Positions 26,961 through 36,626 are shown, counted from the first letter of the stretch. The stretch: DNA of 64,000 nucleotides from Pseudoalteromonas atlantica (GCA_007988745.1 BJUT01000004.1:62001-126000); one strand, 5' to 3'. Program-made: numbers and translations. Notes: generated by a model from the letters alone, not told the origin.

Positions 26961-27407
26961 CTAAGCAGTTACATTTAGCAGTGAATCACCTTCACTTAAG
27001 CCAAATTTTTCTTGTACCGATGAAAGAATTGATTCTTTATCTTCATCAGATAGCTGGCTTGAATACTCAGTTAATAACTCATCTAAGTAGCTAACCACTT
27101 CGTCAGTATCAACAGATTCTAGCGAGTTTTGCGGTGGCGGGCGCTGTCCTTCAGGGCGTCCTGCATCGCCAATACTTTTAGCGTCAAAATCAAGTTCGCT
27201 CATTAAATCAGCCAACTCTTTTGTAGGCGAGATCCCCTGCTCTTCAAATGCGGCTTGAATACTTTGCGCATCTTCCGTGCTGAGGTTTTGTGCATCAAAT
27301 TCTGCAAGTGTTTCTTTAACAAACTCAGTTTGCTCTGAAGTTAAAGCGCTTACTTGGCTAGATTGTTGAGTCATAAAACTCGCTGAGCTACCAATACTGT
27401 TGATCAT
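26961..27407 (-). CDS. Acidic protein paired with EF-hand gene, unknown function
   Basis: A 148-residue acidic, helical protein without a signal peptide. The N-terminus is polar (MINSIGSSASFMTQQSSQ), and the rest alternates helices rich in Glu, Asp and Ser (SEQTEFVKETLAEFD, SDEDKESILSSVQEKFG). Two helical segments resemble degenerate EF-hand units but lack a canonical DxDxDG loop. A short proline patch (RPEGQRPPPQ) lies near the middle. I do not recognise a family. It starts 11 bases after an EF-hand protein gene and ends at a terminator, so the two form an operon, suggesting a shared calcium-related or envelope-stress job. Confidence 0.7.
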   Translation of the reverse strand: MINSIGSSASFMTQQSSQVSALTSEQTEFVKETLAEFDAQNLSTEDAQSIQAAFEEQGISPTKELADLMSELDFDAKSIGDAGRPEGQRPPPQNSLESVDTDEVVSYLDELLTEYSSQLSDEDKESILSSVQEKFGLSEGDSLLNVTA

Positions 27408-27418
27408 CTTTTTCTCCC

Positions 27419-27694
27419 TTAACGTGCGCGGCGTGGTGGCTTGTGTTCACTTAATTCTTGTTCGCTAATTTCGCCATTCCCATCGGCATCTATTTCGTCA
27501 AAAATAGTTTGCGCATCGCCTTGCGGTGGCGCACTTTCGCTAAATTCTGCAAGGCTAACCACACCGTCACCATCTGCATCTATGCTTGAAAAGTCAGGTT
27601 TAGGTGGTGGGTTATCACCGCCTCTGGCTGCAACATTGGCTGAAAAAGCCATTGATAATAATGCAGCAACGGCAAAAGTAGAAAAATGCTTCAT
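27419..27694 (-). CDS. Secreted EF-hand calcium-binding protein
   Basis: Exported 91-residue protein with a signal peptide (ending NVAARGG). Two canonical EF-hand loops are visible: DADGDGVVSLAEF and DADGNGEISEQEL, each with the acidic residues at positions 1, 3, 5 and 12. A proline-rich linker (DNPPPKPD) precedes the first, and a basic tail KPPRRAR ends the protein. It should bind calcium in the periplasm or outside. The ATG at 27694 has AAGG 7 bases upstream; the GTG at 27703 is rejected. It is followed after 11 bases by an acidic helical protein gene. Confidence 0.88.
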   Translation of the reverse strand: MKHFSTFAVAALLSMAFSANVAARGGDNPPPKPDFSSIDADGDGVVSLAEFSESAPPQGDAQTIFDEIDADGNGEISEQELSEHKPPRRAR

Positions 27695-27948
27695 CGTGGT
27701 CACCTTGGGTTAAATATTAATAAAGGGTATGAATATAAAGTACGCTTAAAAAACGCAAACATTGTGCAAACAATAAGGAAATAAAAATAAATCCGATTTT
27801 TATCATGTTATTTTTACCTTATTCGGTATTTCGGTTATTGTGATAACTAATTACTTAAAACCACTTTCAACACCTGTTTTGAGAGCTAACATACTAAGGA
27901 CTTATTAACATACATGTTTAATCTTCCAATTTTTCTAGTTGTATCGCA

Positions 27949-28803
27949 GTGAAAATACCTAAACGCCTCCAGCCACTCGTTGATGATGGCCTAATTGATG
28001 AAGTGATAAGTCGCTTAATGAGCGGTAAAGAAGCGGATGTATTTGTGGTGCGCAGCGGTGGCGAAATTCGCTGTGCTAAAGTCTACAAAGATGCCGTTAA
28101 ACGCAGCTTTAAAAAGGCAGCTCAGTATCAAGAAGGCCGAAAAGTAAGAGGCGGACGCCAAGCCCGCGCCATGGGTAAACGCTCTAGTTATGGGCGACAA
28201 CTAGAAGAGGAAATTTGGCAAAATGCAGAAGTAGACGCGCTTTCACGTTTATCACGCGCTGGCGTCAGAGTTCCTGATACTTATTACTGTATTGATGGCG
28301 TGTTGTTAATGGAGCTTGTGTGCGATGAAGACGGAGATGTTGCTCCACAGTTAGGGCATGTGACCCTTACACAGCAAGACGCTATTGAGCAGTACAGTAT
28401 GATGGTTCATTATATTAAATTAATGCTGTGCGCTGGTATTATCCACGGTGACTTATCAGAATTTAACGTACTTGTTGATAGTAAAGGGCCTGTAATTATT
28501 GACCTTCCGCAAGCTGTAAACGCCGCAGCCAATAACAGTGCGCAAGCAATGTTTACGCGCGATGTAAACAATATACGCCGTTATTATGCGCAGTTTGCAC
28601 CTAGCCTATTAAACACTCATTACGCTAAAGAAATGTGGGCACTGTTTGAAGAGGCCAGCTTAACGCCAAACACTGTGCTAAGCGGAGAACTTGAAGACAG
28701 TAACGAATCTGCAGACGTAGATGCGGTACTCGATGAAATACAAGCGGCCGAATACGAAGAGTTCGACCGTTTAGAGCGTATTAAAAACGCTGACGATGAG
28801 TAA
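27949..28803 (+). CDS. RIO-type protein kinase
   Basis: Atypical serine kinase of the RIO1 family (284 residues). The nucleotide loop is SGKEADVF (25-32), the ATP lysine K44 lies in RCAKVYK, the catalytic loop is H166-G-D168-LSEF-N173, and the metal-binding aspartate is D185 in IIDLPQ. Bacterial RIO kinases are poorly characterised; archaeal and eukaryotic ones act in ribosome assembly. The start is GTG (27949). The C-terminal 50 residues are strongly acidic. It is convergent with the BaeSR-like operon and divergent from the EF-hand genes. Confidence 0.9.
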   Translation: MKIPKRLQPLVDDGLIDEVISRLMSGKEADVFVVRSGGEIRCAKVYKDAVKRSFKKAAQYQEGRKVRGGRQARAMGKRSSYGRQLEEEIWQNAEVDALSRLSRAGVRVPDTYYCIDGVLLMELVCDEDGDVAPQLGHVTLTQQDAIEQYSMMVHYIKLMLCAGIIHGDLSEFNVLVDSKGPVIIDLPQAVNAAANNSAQAMFTRDVNNIRRYYAQFAPSLLNTHYAKEMWALFEEASLTPNTVLSGELEDSNESADVDAVLDEIQAAEYEEFDRLERIKNADDE

Positions 28804-28821
28804 AACTGCGCTCACGTTTAG

Positions 28822-29496
28822 CTATTGAGGGTGAACAAACCGATAGCCCACACCGTAAACAGACTGAATAACGCTGTCGGTTTGCGTTACTTCATCAAGC
28901 TTTTTACGTAATTTTTTTATGTGGCTGTCTATAGTGCGGTGGCTAACTATACGTTGGTCTGCGTACATGGTGTCCATTAAGCTATCGCGTGAATAAATTC
29001 TGTTAGGGTTTGAATACAAAGGCTTAAATAACTGAAATTCAAAATTAGTAAGTTCTATACTGCTATTTTTATAATTTACACTGTAAGTACTTTCATCCAG
29101 TGTCATGGCATTATTTACCGGCTCTTTTGTGGTATTAACACGCCTTAAAATTGCTTTTACTCGCGCCACCAGCTCAGCATAACTAAACGGTTTACAAATA
29201 TAGTCATCGGCGCCCAGTTCAAGTCCGAGTAACCGGTCAATCTCCTCCACCTTTGCCGAAACCATAATAATGGGCACATTAGAAAACTTTCTTATCGCTT
29301 TGCACAGCTCTATACCGCTTTGCCCTGGCAACATAATATCTAATAAAATAACACTTGGCTTATTACTTTCAAGCCAGCTAAGTACTTCATCACCATGATG
29401 AATAAGGTGCGTTTGATAATGATGACTTGTTAAAAAGTCGCTCATTAAATTGGCAAGTTTTATTTCATCTTCAACAATGAGTATTTGCTCACTCAT
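28822..29496 (-). CDS. OmpR-family response regulator (BaeR-like)
   Basis: Two-component response regulator of 224 residues. The receiver domain (1-120) has the acidic pocket EDE (9-11), phosphoacceptor D53 in LLDIMLPG and K103-type lysine in CKPFSYAEL. The C-terminal winged helix (about 128-222) ends with TIDSHIKKLRKKLDEV and VYGVGYRF, typical of OmpR/PhoB DNA-binding domains. It resembles BaeR, which acts on envelope-stress and efflux genes in enterics. It follows its sensor kinase by 9 bases on the minus strand; AGGAT precedes the ATG. Confidence 0.92.
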   Translation of the reverse strand: MSEQILIVEDEIKLANLMSDFLTSHHYQTHLIHHGDEVLSWLESNKPSVILLDIMLPGQSGIELCKAIRKFSNVPIIMVSAKVEEIDRLLGLELGADDYICKPFSYAELVARVKAILRRVNTTKEPVNNAMTLDESTYSVNYKNSSIELTNFEFQLFKPLYSNPNRIYSRDSLMDTMYADQRIVSHRTIDSHIKKLRKKLDEVTQTDSVIQSVYGVGYRFVHPQ

Positions 29497-29505
29497 ATTT
29501 ATCCT

Positions 29506-30960
29506 CTACTGAACTAATAAGGGTAATTTAATAACAATGCCAAGCCCGCCAATACTGGCTTTTTCGGCTGATATTTCGCCATTATGACCTTTAACTATAT
29601 GCTGACAAATAGACAAGCCTAAACCAGAGCCTCCCTCTTGGCGATTGCGAGAGCTGTCTACACGGTATAAATATTCAAACAAGTGCGATAAATGCGTTTG
29701 CTCAACGCCTATCCCGTTATCCTCTATTATAAGCTCTAAATAGGCTTGGCCTTTAATATTTACGTTATTGGCACTTAAAGAAATAGTTGAGCACTGGGCG
29801 TAATGCACCGCATTCATTAATATATTATCTAGCAATTGCAGTATACGTGTTTTATCTGCGTTTACTGTGGTGTTGTTAGCACTATTAAGAAGGTAAAAAT
29901 TAATAGCGTGCTGCTCAAAAATAACGTGATACTTTTGCTCTATGGAGTTAAGTAAAAAGCCTACGTCGGTAGGTTGCATGGTGTAATGCATGCCGCCTAG
30001 CTCTGCGCTGTTTAACATGTGCAGGTCGTCAATCAAGCGCTTTAAATGCAGCGCTTCATCGTTAGCAGAACTAATATTTTTATTATTTGGTTCACGTATC
30101 CCAAGCAGCATAGCTTCGAGCTCACCGAGTAAAATGCTCATTGGCGTTCTTAGTTCATGAGAAATATTAGCTAACCAGCGTTTACGTACTTGCTCATCTT
30201 TAGCGAGCGTAAAGGCCAAGGTATTAAAATCTTCACTAAGCTGGCCCAGCTCGTCTTTTCTATCTAATAAAAGTTTGGTGCTGTACTGTCCTTTGGTTAG
30301 CTTATGCATACCACTGGCAATTTGCTTTACAGGGCCAACTAAATGCCTTGCCAGTAAAAAAGACAACAGTAAGGTAAGTAGCCCTGCGGTTAACGCAATA
30401 AGCCATAAATAGTTAGTTTGTTGCTTTAAAAAATCCAGCTCGTACCCATCTGCTAGGCTTTTTCTTTTTGAAACAGCAAGGTAAGCAATTGTTTTACCTT
30501 CAAGCTCTATGGGCGTTTTAATGTACTTTAAATCCTCAAATAATTTACCAAAAATACGCTGCTGGTTTTCATCCAGTAGTGCATAGTGCGCGGCATGCTC
30601 GGGCGGTGGGCGACGATCTCGTTGCGCCATATGCTGTGGGGGTCTGGGTCTGCGTTCGCCGCGAATTTCTGGGCGCTGTGGCATATCGCGTAAAGTAGGT
30701 AAAAACTGGCTTGATTGCAATTGCGATTCAACCAACCTTAAAAAGCGCTGATCGTTACCTATAATTTTATCCCACGAGGGAGTTTGCGCGTATTTATTAG
30801 CCAGCTGTACTGCTAATGGCTCTAATGCTTTTACTTCTTTGGCGTTTACAAAATCAATAATACCTTGGCCAATACTGTACTGAATAAGCACAACAAGCCC
30901 CGCAATAATGCTAAAGGTGAAGCTAAATAATATTAAAAAAAGTTTGTTATGAATTTTCAT
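29506..30960 (-). CDS. BaeS-like sensor histidine kinase
   Basis: Membrane sensor kinase of 484 residues, first gene of a kinase-regulator operon. Two transmembrane helices (about 7-29 and 184-205) frame a periplasmic domain of roughly 150 residues. That domain contains a proline/arginine-rich stretch (about 94-120; RPRPP, RRPPPE). A HAMP domain (206-258), the H-box SHELRTP with phosphorylated H268, and the N/G boxes (DNGIGV, GGSGLGLSI) are complete. The layout matches BaeS, including a proline-rich periplasmic stretch. The signal is unknown; the nearby secreted EF-hand protein makes divalent cations a possible stimulus, by inference only. Confidence 0.92.
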   Translation of the reverse strand: MKIHNKLFLILFSFTFSIIAGLVVLIQYSIGQGIIDFVNAKEVKALEPLAVQLANKYAQTPSWDKIIGNDQRFLRLVESQLQSSQFLPTLRDMPQRPEIRGERRPRPPQHMAQRDRRPPPEHAAHYALLDENQQRIFGKLFEDLKYIKTPIELEGKTIAYLAVSKRKSLADGYELDFLKQQTNYLWLIALTAGLLTLLLSFLLARHLVGPVKQIASGMHKLTKGQYSTKLLLDRKDELGQLSEDFNTLAFTLAKDEQVRKRWLANISHELRTPMSILLGELEAMLLGIREPNNKNISSANDEALHLKRLIDDLHMLNSAELGGMHYTMQPTDVGFLLNSIEQKYHVIFEQHAINFYLLNSANNTTVNADKTRILQLLDNILMNAVHYAQCSTISLSANNVNIKGQAYLELIIEDNGIGVEQTHLSHLFEYLYRVDSSRNRQEGGSGLGLSICQHIVKGHNGEISAEKASIGGLGIVIKLPLLVQ

Positions 30961-31192
30961 TTATTTTTTATAAACCTGACTCTAAAAGCATTTGAGCTGT
31001 TATTTATTGCGTATTTTTTACTGCTAAAACATATTTTTAAAAGCTCTAAGCACTTTAAAGAATAGCCTGTAATAACAATTGTATTAATTGCGTGTTCTAT
31101 TATAGCGACTTATAAATAGCGCCTTTAATAACAACGTATAACGTTAACAAGTAAAAGTGCAAACAATGTGCATTATATAAAAAATTAAACTC

Positions 31193-31217
31193 AAAAAAGG
31201 CGACCTAAGTCGCCTTT
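31193..31217 (-). terminator. Terminator of S9 peptidase gene
   Basis: AAAGGCGAC pairs with GTCGCCTTT across CTAA; on the minus strand the stem is followed by a T-tract. It lies 5 bases after the S9 peptidase stop. Confidence 0.85.
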
Positions 31218-31221
31218 GTTA

Positions 31222-33150
31222 TTAATCGTTTTTTAAATGCTTATCAAAAAAGTCTAAGAACGCTTGTAACGTTTTAATTCTATGCGGCTGATAGGACAAG
31301 TAATGATCGCCATCTTCTAGCTCAATGTAAGTAACATCTTTATCTTCGTCATCTAGTTCATCTTCCATTTCTCTACTATGGTAAATAGGGACAACACTGT
31401 CATCGCTACCATGCACAAGTAAAACAGGTTTGTTGATTGATTTAGCAAAATTAACCGGCGAATTGGCCTCTAACTTATCGCTATTTGTTCCAAACTGTTT
31501 TCGTACAATGTCTTTGTTTGTAAAGTGTCGGGCTTTACTCACAATATGCTCAAGGTCAGTTACCCCTGCAAAACTTGCCGCACATTTAAATGTTTCAGGG
31601 TGTTTAATAACAGCCATTAAGGCGGCATATCCACCGTAGCTTGCGCCACCAATACAAATTTTATCTGGCTGAGCAATCCCTTGGTCTATTAACCAGTTAG
31701 CTCCATCTTGTAAGTCATCTTGCATGGCTAAACCAAAACCTTGGATCGACTGCATTAAAAAGTCATAACCATAACCGCTTGAGCCACGAAAGTTAGGCTG
31801 TAACACGGCGTAACCATTATATGCCAGTAGCGCAGTCCAATAGTCAAAGCCTGCATAGTCTCGCGCCATAGGCCCACCATGTGGAAATATAATAGTGGGT
31901 AACTTATCGCCTTTCTCATAGCCAACAGGCAGCGTTAAGTAGCCTTCTATAATAAGCCCGTCACGTGCTTTATAGCTAATGTGCTCTTTACCGGCGTATA
32001 CGCTTTCGTTAATGTGTGGGTAAACATCTGCAAAAAATGTTAAGTCACCTCGCTTTCTGTCACCTAACATGTAGGCGCCTGATGTTTTATCTGAGCTGAC
32101 ATAAAGTACATATTTTTGCTGATCGTCGCTGGTGCTAACAATATCCATTTCAAATGAATCTTTAGGTAGTGATGCTCGTAAAGAGCGATGTAGCTTGTCT
32201 AAGTCTTCATCCCAATACGCAATACCATCTTCTAAATGCGAATGCGTAAAGCCTGCAACTTCGCCAGTTTTACGGGAGTAAAAAATATCGCCATCTACAT
32301 CATACTTGTCGTCGCTAAAAATGAGCTCACGTTTGTTAGTTGATAGATTAAGCTTAAATAATGCATCACGCCCTTCATGTAGCGCAGTGATGTATAAAAA
32401 GTTAGGGTCTTTATCAAAGCCAAGTATCGAAATGCTTTGCTCACTAAATACTTCGTAGCTAAATAGTGTTTGCCACGACTCATTTTGCTCGTTGTACAGC
32501 TCGTAAGTAAATTGTGTTTCATCCATTTTTTTAGCAATACGAACCTTGCCTTGTCTATCAGCAAACCAACTGGTTACATCTGCACGAGCACGTTGTATTT
32601 GTTTTTTGCGTAAGGTAGTTAGGTCAAGTTCATACACCGCAGGGGTATTGGCTATTTTAAAATCGCCCTGCACGAGTATTTTATTTTCTTGCTCCGGTAA
32701 AAAGCTAATAATTCGGTCAGAAAACTGAGGCTGCTTTTCATCACGCGTGTTGTTTGCTCTAAACGCCAGCTTTATTCCTTTATCATCACTTAGGTTATAC
32801 GAATACATTAATGTAGACGCATACTTAACCCCACCAAATTGATATTTAATGTATCGTGCGCCCAATAACAACACATCATTATTTGCCCAACTAAACCAGT
32901 CAAAAAATACAGTGTGGTTATCCGATTTAATAATCGGCTTGCCCTTGCCTGTTGTAAGGCTTTGCACCATTAAAACTAAATCGCCATCAAGGTTTCTAAC
33001 ATACGCAATGTTATTTCCATCTGGTGAGAGCTTAACTTGGCTTATGCTTTTTAAGCCTGCAAACGCTTCTATGGGTAGCTTTTTATCAGAGGCTGATAGG
33101 CAGCTAAAACTAAGTAGGGCAAATACTAAAGTGAGGTAAAGTTTAGACAT
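31222..33150 (-). CDS. S9-family prolyl-oligopeptidase-type peptidase
   Basis: Exported serine peptidase of 642 residues with a signal peptide (ending CLSASDKK). A beta-propeller-type domain (about 30-400) precedes an alpha/beta-hydrolase domain. The triad is S504 in GGASYGGYAA, D584 in HGSDDSVVP and H616 in EDGDHYLS. This is the dipeptidyl-peptidase/acylaminoacyl-peptidase architecture common in marine peptide degraders; substrate preference is not predictable. It lies between the BaeSR-like operon and a flavin reductase gene, with a gap of about 70 bases on the upstream side. Confidence 0.93.
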   Translation of the reverse strand: MSKLYLTLVFALLSFSCLSASDKKLPIEAFAGLKSISQVKLSPDGNNIAYVRNLDGDLVLMVQSLTTGKGKPIIKSDNHTVFFDWFSWANNDVLLLGARYIKYQFGGVKYASTLMYSYNLSDDKGIKLAFRANNTRDEKQPQFSDRIISFLPEQENKILVQGDFKIANTPAVYELDLTTLRKKQIQRARADVTSWFADRQGKVRIAKKMDETQFTYELYNEQNESWQTLFSYEVFSEQSISILGFDKDPNFLYITALHEGRDALFKLNLSTNKRELIFSDDKYDVDGDIFYSRKTGEVAGFTHSHLEDGIAYWDEDLDKLHRSLRASLPKDSFEMDIVSTSDDQQKYVLYVSSDKTSGAYMLGDRKRGDLTFFADVYPHINESVYAGKEHISYKARDGLIIEGYLTLPVGYEKGDKLPTIIFPHGGPMARDYAGFDYWTALLAYNGYAVLQPNFRGSSGYGYDFLMQSIQGFGLAMQDDLQDGANWLIDQGIAQPDKICIGGASYGGYAALMAVIKHPETFKCAASFAGVTDLEHIVSKARHFTNKDIVRKQFGTNSDKLEANSPVNFAKSINKPVLLVHGSDDSVVPIYHSREMEDELDDEDKDVTYIELEDGDHYLSYQPHRIKTLQAFLDFFDKHLKND

Positions 33151-33221
33151 TCAATATCCATTTGTTTTTATAAGTAACGCTTAATGAGTTAACAGTAAGT
33201 GTATAAAGTTAATCTGTTATT

Positions 33222-33830
33222 TTACAATTGTGGCCGCTTTAGTACAAATTTATCTTTAGTAGAGCTAAAGTAGTCTCCACCCATTTTACCTACGCTGTTT
33301 AATCGCGTGGGATCTATATAGCCATTCACTAACACGTTATCGTCAATATAAATTCCCACCACGTTGAGTAGCATAACCTTGCCGCCACCTGGTTCGTCGC
33401 TTATCTGAATAACATCTCTTAAGGTGCACTCGTATCTTACTTTAGCCGCTGCGGCGCCTGGGGATGTTACGTGTGTACTGGCGATTGTTTCAATATTTGC
33501 CGCCTCAAATTCACTCACATTATGTGGATAATTAGCGCAGCTTTGATTCATTTTCTCTACTAGCTCTTCACTAACAATATTAACCACGCAGTTGTTAGTG
33601 GCTTGAAGGTTTAAAAGCGTGTCTTTATTGGCTTTGTCGCGTGGGTTTACTTGGGTCACGCTCAGCACTGGCGGGTTACAACTGGCCACTGTAAAAAAAG
33701 AGTAAGGGGCAATATTAGCAATCCCCTCCTTACTAAGTGTGCTTACCCAAGCAATAGGCCGTGGGCTAATACCCCCCACTAAATACGAGTAAACATTGTG
33801 CTGCGTGCTTTGCGTTAAATCTAAAAACAT
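33222..33830 (-). CDS. Flavin reductase-family protein
   Basis: FMN-binding split-barrel protein of 202 residues. The N-terminal [21 protein letters not shown] (in pieces) and the segment [20 protein letters not shown] form the flavin pocket of this family. Such proteins reduce flavins or use FMN in uncharacterised reductions; no partner monooxygenase is near. AAGGA precedes the ATG. It is divergent from the photolyase gene (84 bases between starts). A light-related link is conceivable because photolyase needs reduced FAD, but this is inference from position. Confidence 0.88.
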   Translation of the reverse strand: MFLDLTQSTQHNVYSYLVGGISPRPIAWVSTLSKEGIANIAPYSFFTVASCNPPVLSVTQVNPRDKANKDTLLNLQATNNCVVNIVSEELVEKMNQSCANYPHNVSEFEAANIETIASTHVTSPGAAAAKVRYECTLRDVIQISDEPGGGKVMLLNVVGIYIDDNVLVNGYIDPTRLNSVGKMGGDYFSSTKDKFVLKRPQL

Positions 33831-33914
33831 AATTTTCCTTTATACGTCGTACTGCAAATCGTAACAGCGCTTTATTGCGTACAGTATTTCATAACTGCAG
33901 CCACTTTTTTAAAT

Positions 33915-35417
33915 ATGCGCAAAAAAATAAACATAGTGTGGTTTAAACGCGATTTACGCCTTAGCGACCATCAACCACTTAAAAATGCATTTAGTGATGA
34001 TTTACCCACGTTACTGCTATACAACTTTGAGCCACTAATGCTTGAGGATGCACATTATAATGCGCGCCATTGGCGTTTTGTTTATCAATCAATAGGCGAA
34101 ATAAATCAGCAGCTAACTCGCTATAAAGCAACACTGTATATTTTTAACCAAAACATGCTGACACTGTTAAACACGCTTAATCAAACATACCAAATAGCAA
34201 ACATATTTAGCCATCAAGAAATTGGCTTAAACAATACTTTTGAGCGCGATAAAGCCGTTGCTATATGGTGTAAAGCTAACAAAGTTAACTGGCTTGAGTC
34301 ACAAACGGGCGCCGTTATTCGCGGCAAAAAAAACCGTAAAGATTGGAACGCACGCTGGCAACAAACAATGCAGGCCCCTATTGCTATTCCTAATTGGAAA
34401 AACATAAAAACCATTACACTTAATAACTACCAAACACCTAAATTACCCGACAGCTACACGCAAAATGATGACAACTTTCAAGTAGGTGGGCCTTTAACTG
34501 CGCACACAATATTGCAAAGCTTTTTTGCTGAGCGCGGTAAGGGATATCAAAAAGGCATATCTAGCCCCAGCTTAAGCCGTATTCATTGCTCTAGGCTTTC
34601 GCCTTACTTAGCTTGGGGTAATATTAGCCTTAAACAGGTTTATCAAACGGCTATTGATGCATACCATGCAAAACACCCGAGCAAAAAAGGCTGGAAGCGC
34701 CCGCTTGCTGCATTTGTATCGCGTTTGCATTGGCACTGCCATTTTATGCAAAAATTTGAAAGTGAGAGTACGATGGAATTTAAAGCGCTCAATGCGGGGT
34801 ATCATCAGTTCCCATATAGAAACGATGACAACGTACAACACGATATTGAACGCTGGGCACAAGGCCAAACGGGTATACCCATTATTGATGCCTGTATGCG
34901 CTGTTTAAAAACCACGGGCTATATTAATTTTAGAATGCGCGCTATGTTGGTTAGCTTTGTAACGCATCATTTAAATATAAGCTGGCAGCAGGCAAGCTTA
35001 CCTTTGGCAAATTACTTTTTAGACTTTGAACCTGGCATTCATTACCCACAAATACAAATGCAGGCCTCAGTTACGGGTATTAATACCATTAGGCATTACA
35101 ACCCGATTAAACAGTCTGAAGATCAAGACCCAACCGGCGCCTTTATTAAAAAATGGTGCCCCGAACTTGAAAAGCTGCCGATAGAATATTTACACGAGCC
35201 TTGGCAACAAACACCAATGGAAGCGCTGTTTAACGACTTTAAACTTGGTGAAGACTACCCAGAGCCAATGCTTGATTTAACTCAAGCCTCCAAACAAGCG
35301 CGCGAACGTTTATGGCAATACCGCGAGCGCGCCGATGTTAAACGTGCAATTCCTAACATATTAAAAAAGCATGTAGGGCTTACTCGCACACAAAAAAACA
35401 CCGCAAAAAGTAATTAA
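33915..35417 (+). CDS. Cryptochrome/photolyase-family protein
   Basis: Flavoprotein of 500 residues in the cryptochrome/DNA photolyase family, which uses blue light to repair cyclobutane dimers or to sense light. The N-terminal Rossmann part begins [15 protein letters not shown], typical of photolyases, and the C-terminal FAD-binding half has [40 protein letters not shown] (in parts) and [22 protein letters not shown]. In the last segment, the usual WxWxAGTG-type sequence is replaced by QASVTG, as in a recognised proteobacterial subgroup. No obvious SD precedes the ATG. It is followed after 1 base by a DUF2256 gene. Confidence 0.9.
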   Translation: MRKKINIVWFKRDLRLSDHQPLKNAFSDDLPTLLLYNFEPLMLEDAHYNARHWRFVYQSIGEINQQLTRYKATLYIFNQNMLTLLNTLNQTYQIANIFSHQEIGLNNTFERDKAVAIWCKANKVNWLESQTGAVIRGKKNRKDWNARWQQTMQAPIAIPNWKNIKTITLNNYQTPKLPDSYTQNDDNFQVGGPLTAHTILQSFFAERGKGYQKGISSPSLSRIHCSRLSPYLAWGNISLKQVYQTAIDAYHAKHPSKKGWKRPLAAFVSRLHWHCHFMQKFESESTMEFKALNAGYHQFPYRNDDNVQHDIERWAQGQTGIPIIDACMRCLKTTGYINFRMRAMLVSFVTHHLNISWQQASLPLANYFLDFEPGIHYPQIQMQASVTGINTIRHYNPIKQSEDQDPTGAFIKKWCPELEKLPIEYLHEPWQQTPMEALFNDFKLGEDYPEPMLDLTQASKQARERLWQYRERADVKRAIPNILKKHVGLTRTQKNTAKSN

Positions 35418-35418
35418 T

Positions 35419-35565
35419 ATGGCACATAAAAAAAGTCACTTACCACAAAAAATGTGCCCTGTTTGCAATAAGCCTTTTGCGTGGCGTAAAAAGTGGCAGC
35501 GCGATTGGGATAACGTTATTTACTGCTCAGAGCGTTTAAACGTAATAAAAAGTAAAAGGTATTAA
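35419..35565 (+). CDS. DUF2256 small zinc-ribbon-like protein
   Basis: A 48-residue protein, missed by a 60-residue cutoff. It reads [20 protein letters not shown], then [18 protein letters not shown], the DUF2256 pattern. It has CxxC (C13, C16) and C36 but, unlike most members, the usual final cysteine is replaced (CSERLN rather than CSERC). It begins 1 base after the photolyase stop, the usual genomic position of DUF2256 next to photolyase/cryptochrome genes. Function is unknown; a role with the photolyase is inferred from the constant pairing. Confidence 0.85.
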   Translation: MAHKKSHLPQKMCPVCNKPFAWRKKWQRDWDNVIYCSERLNVIKSKRY

Positions 35566-35702
35566 TCCTTTATGCTTTACGTGAGCTGGCGTCTATTTTG
35601 CAATGGTATGAATAACTCGGCTTTTAAGGCTGTATTTAGGTGTTTTATGTAAATAGCACTTACTCAGCTTGAAAAGCTTACATGCAACGCAAGGAGAAGA
35701 TG

Positions 35703-36140
35703 ATGACGATTAAAAAAACGGCAAACTCAACCTGGTCAGGCGATATTAAAACAGGTAAAGGCAGTATTTCTACACAAAGCGGCGCACTTGATAAACAACC
35801 ATTTGGTTTTAATACTCGCTTTGAAGACGAGCCTGGTTCTAACCCAGAAGAATTAGTGGGAGCTGCGCACAGTGCCTGCTTTAGTATGGCGCTTTCGCTT
35901 GCACTTGGCGATGCCGGTTTTAAAGCCGATAAAATTGATACTAAAGCCACCGTAAGCCTTGATGAGGTTGATGACGGCTTTGCAGTCACCCATATAGCGC
36001 TTGAAGTAAACGCACGTATTAAAGATATTGCTAACGAGCAATTTCAGGCATTGTGTGAGCAAACTAAAAAAAGCTGCCCTATTTCAAAGCTACTTAATAC
36101 CGAAATCTCCCTAAACGCAACGCTCGACTCAACCGCATAA
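35703..36140 (+). CDS. osmC: OsmC-family peroxiredoxin
   Basis: Thiol peroxidase of 145 residues that reduces organic hydroperoxides. The catalytic pair is C59 in AAHSACFSMALS and C125 in KKSCPISKLL, and an Arg/Glu pair in FNTRFEDEPGSNPEELV fits the family. OsmC sequences use the same opening TIKKTANSTWSGD. AAGGAG lies 6 bases before the ATG at 35703 but only 3 bases before an ATG one codon earlier, so 35703 is chosen. It stands alone. Confidence 0.94.
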   Translation: MTIKKTANSTWSGDIKTGKGSISTQSGALDKQPFGFNTRFEDEPGSNPEELVGAAHSACFSMALSLALGDAGFKADKIDTKATVSLDEVDDGFAVTHIALEVNARIKDIANEQFQALCEQTKKSCPISKLLNTEISLNATLDSTA

Positions 36141-36171
36141 AACGTAATTTTTAAACCTTACGGTTTTACGC

Positions 36172-36203
36172 GTTAAGCCAGGTAACCTGTTACTTGGCTT
36201 AAC
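36172..36203. terminator. Long hairpin between convergent genes
   Basis: GTTAAGCCAGGTAAC and GTTACTTGGCTTAAC form a 15-base stem with one G-T wobble and a 2-base loop, spanning the stop codon of the 2TM gene. It has no strong T-tract but lies exactly where osmC and the 2TM gene converge. Confidence 0.6.
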
Positions 36204-36387
36204 ACTCATCCCTAACCCTTTTTGAGTTATTTGAGTTTAACAACTCATTTAGCAATGCTATACCCATCCCTAAAGCAGGCCACACTACCCATAAATAATT
36301 TGGCGATGTAATTAAGTTTATCGCGGTCAAAAATACCAAAGCCACAAAGTAACGTTTTAAATTATCAAAAAATGCTGGTGTATTCAT
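36199..36387 (-). CDS. Small two-transmembrane (2TM) protein
   Basis: A 62-residue membrane protein with two hydrophobic segments (about residues 12-28 and 31-48) joined by a short turn with SPNYLWVVWPALG, typical of the small '2TM domain' family. The N-terminus (MNTPAFFDNLKRY) and C-terminus are polar. Function is unknown. A strong AGGAGAG ribosome binding site precedes the ATG, which supports a real gene despite its size. It converges on osmC. Confidence 0.8.
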   Translation of the reverse strand: MNTPAFFDNLKRYFVALVFLTAINLITSPNYLWVVWPALGMGIALLNELLNSNNSKRVRDEC

Positions 36388-36626
36388 GTTTGCTCTCCTC
36401 TTAAAATGTAAGGTTATTATTGCCTTAATTTTTAAGCCTGAAAGGTGCTATTTGTCATCAGTTAATATGACATTAGTCATAAATTTATAGCAGCCCCTTC
36501 AAGCGCATCTCTACAAATACTTATACAAACATACAGTTACTTACAATTATTTAAATGTATTTTAAAGAGTATTTAATATAATACCTTTTCTAGATACACC
36601 TATTTAATTAATAAGAAAGGATACTT

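Noticed and set aside
33852..33867. CTG-N10-CAG sequence upstream of the photolyase gene, LexA-like
   Set aside because: The core is not AT-alternating (CAAATCGTAA), so the match to the LexA consensus is poor compared with the yebG site.
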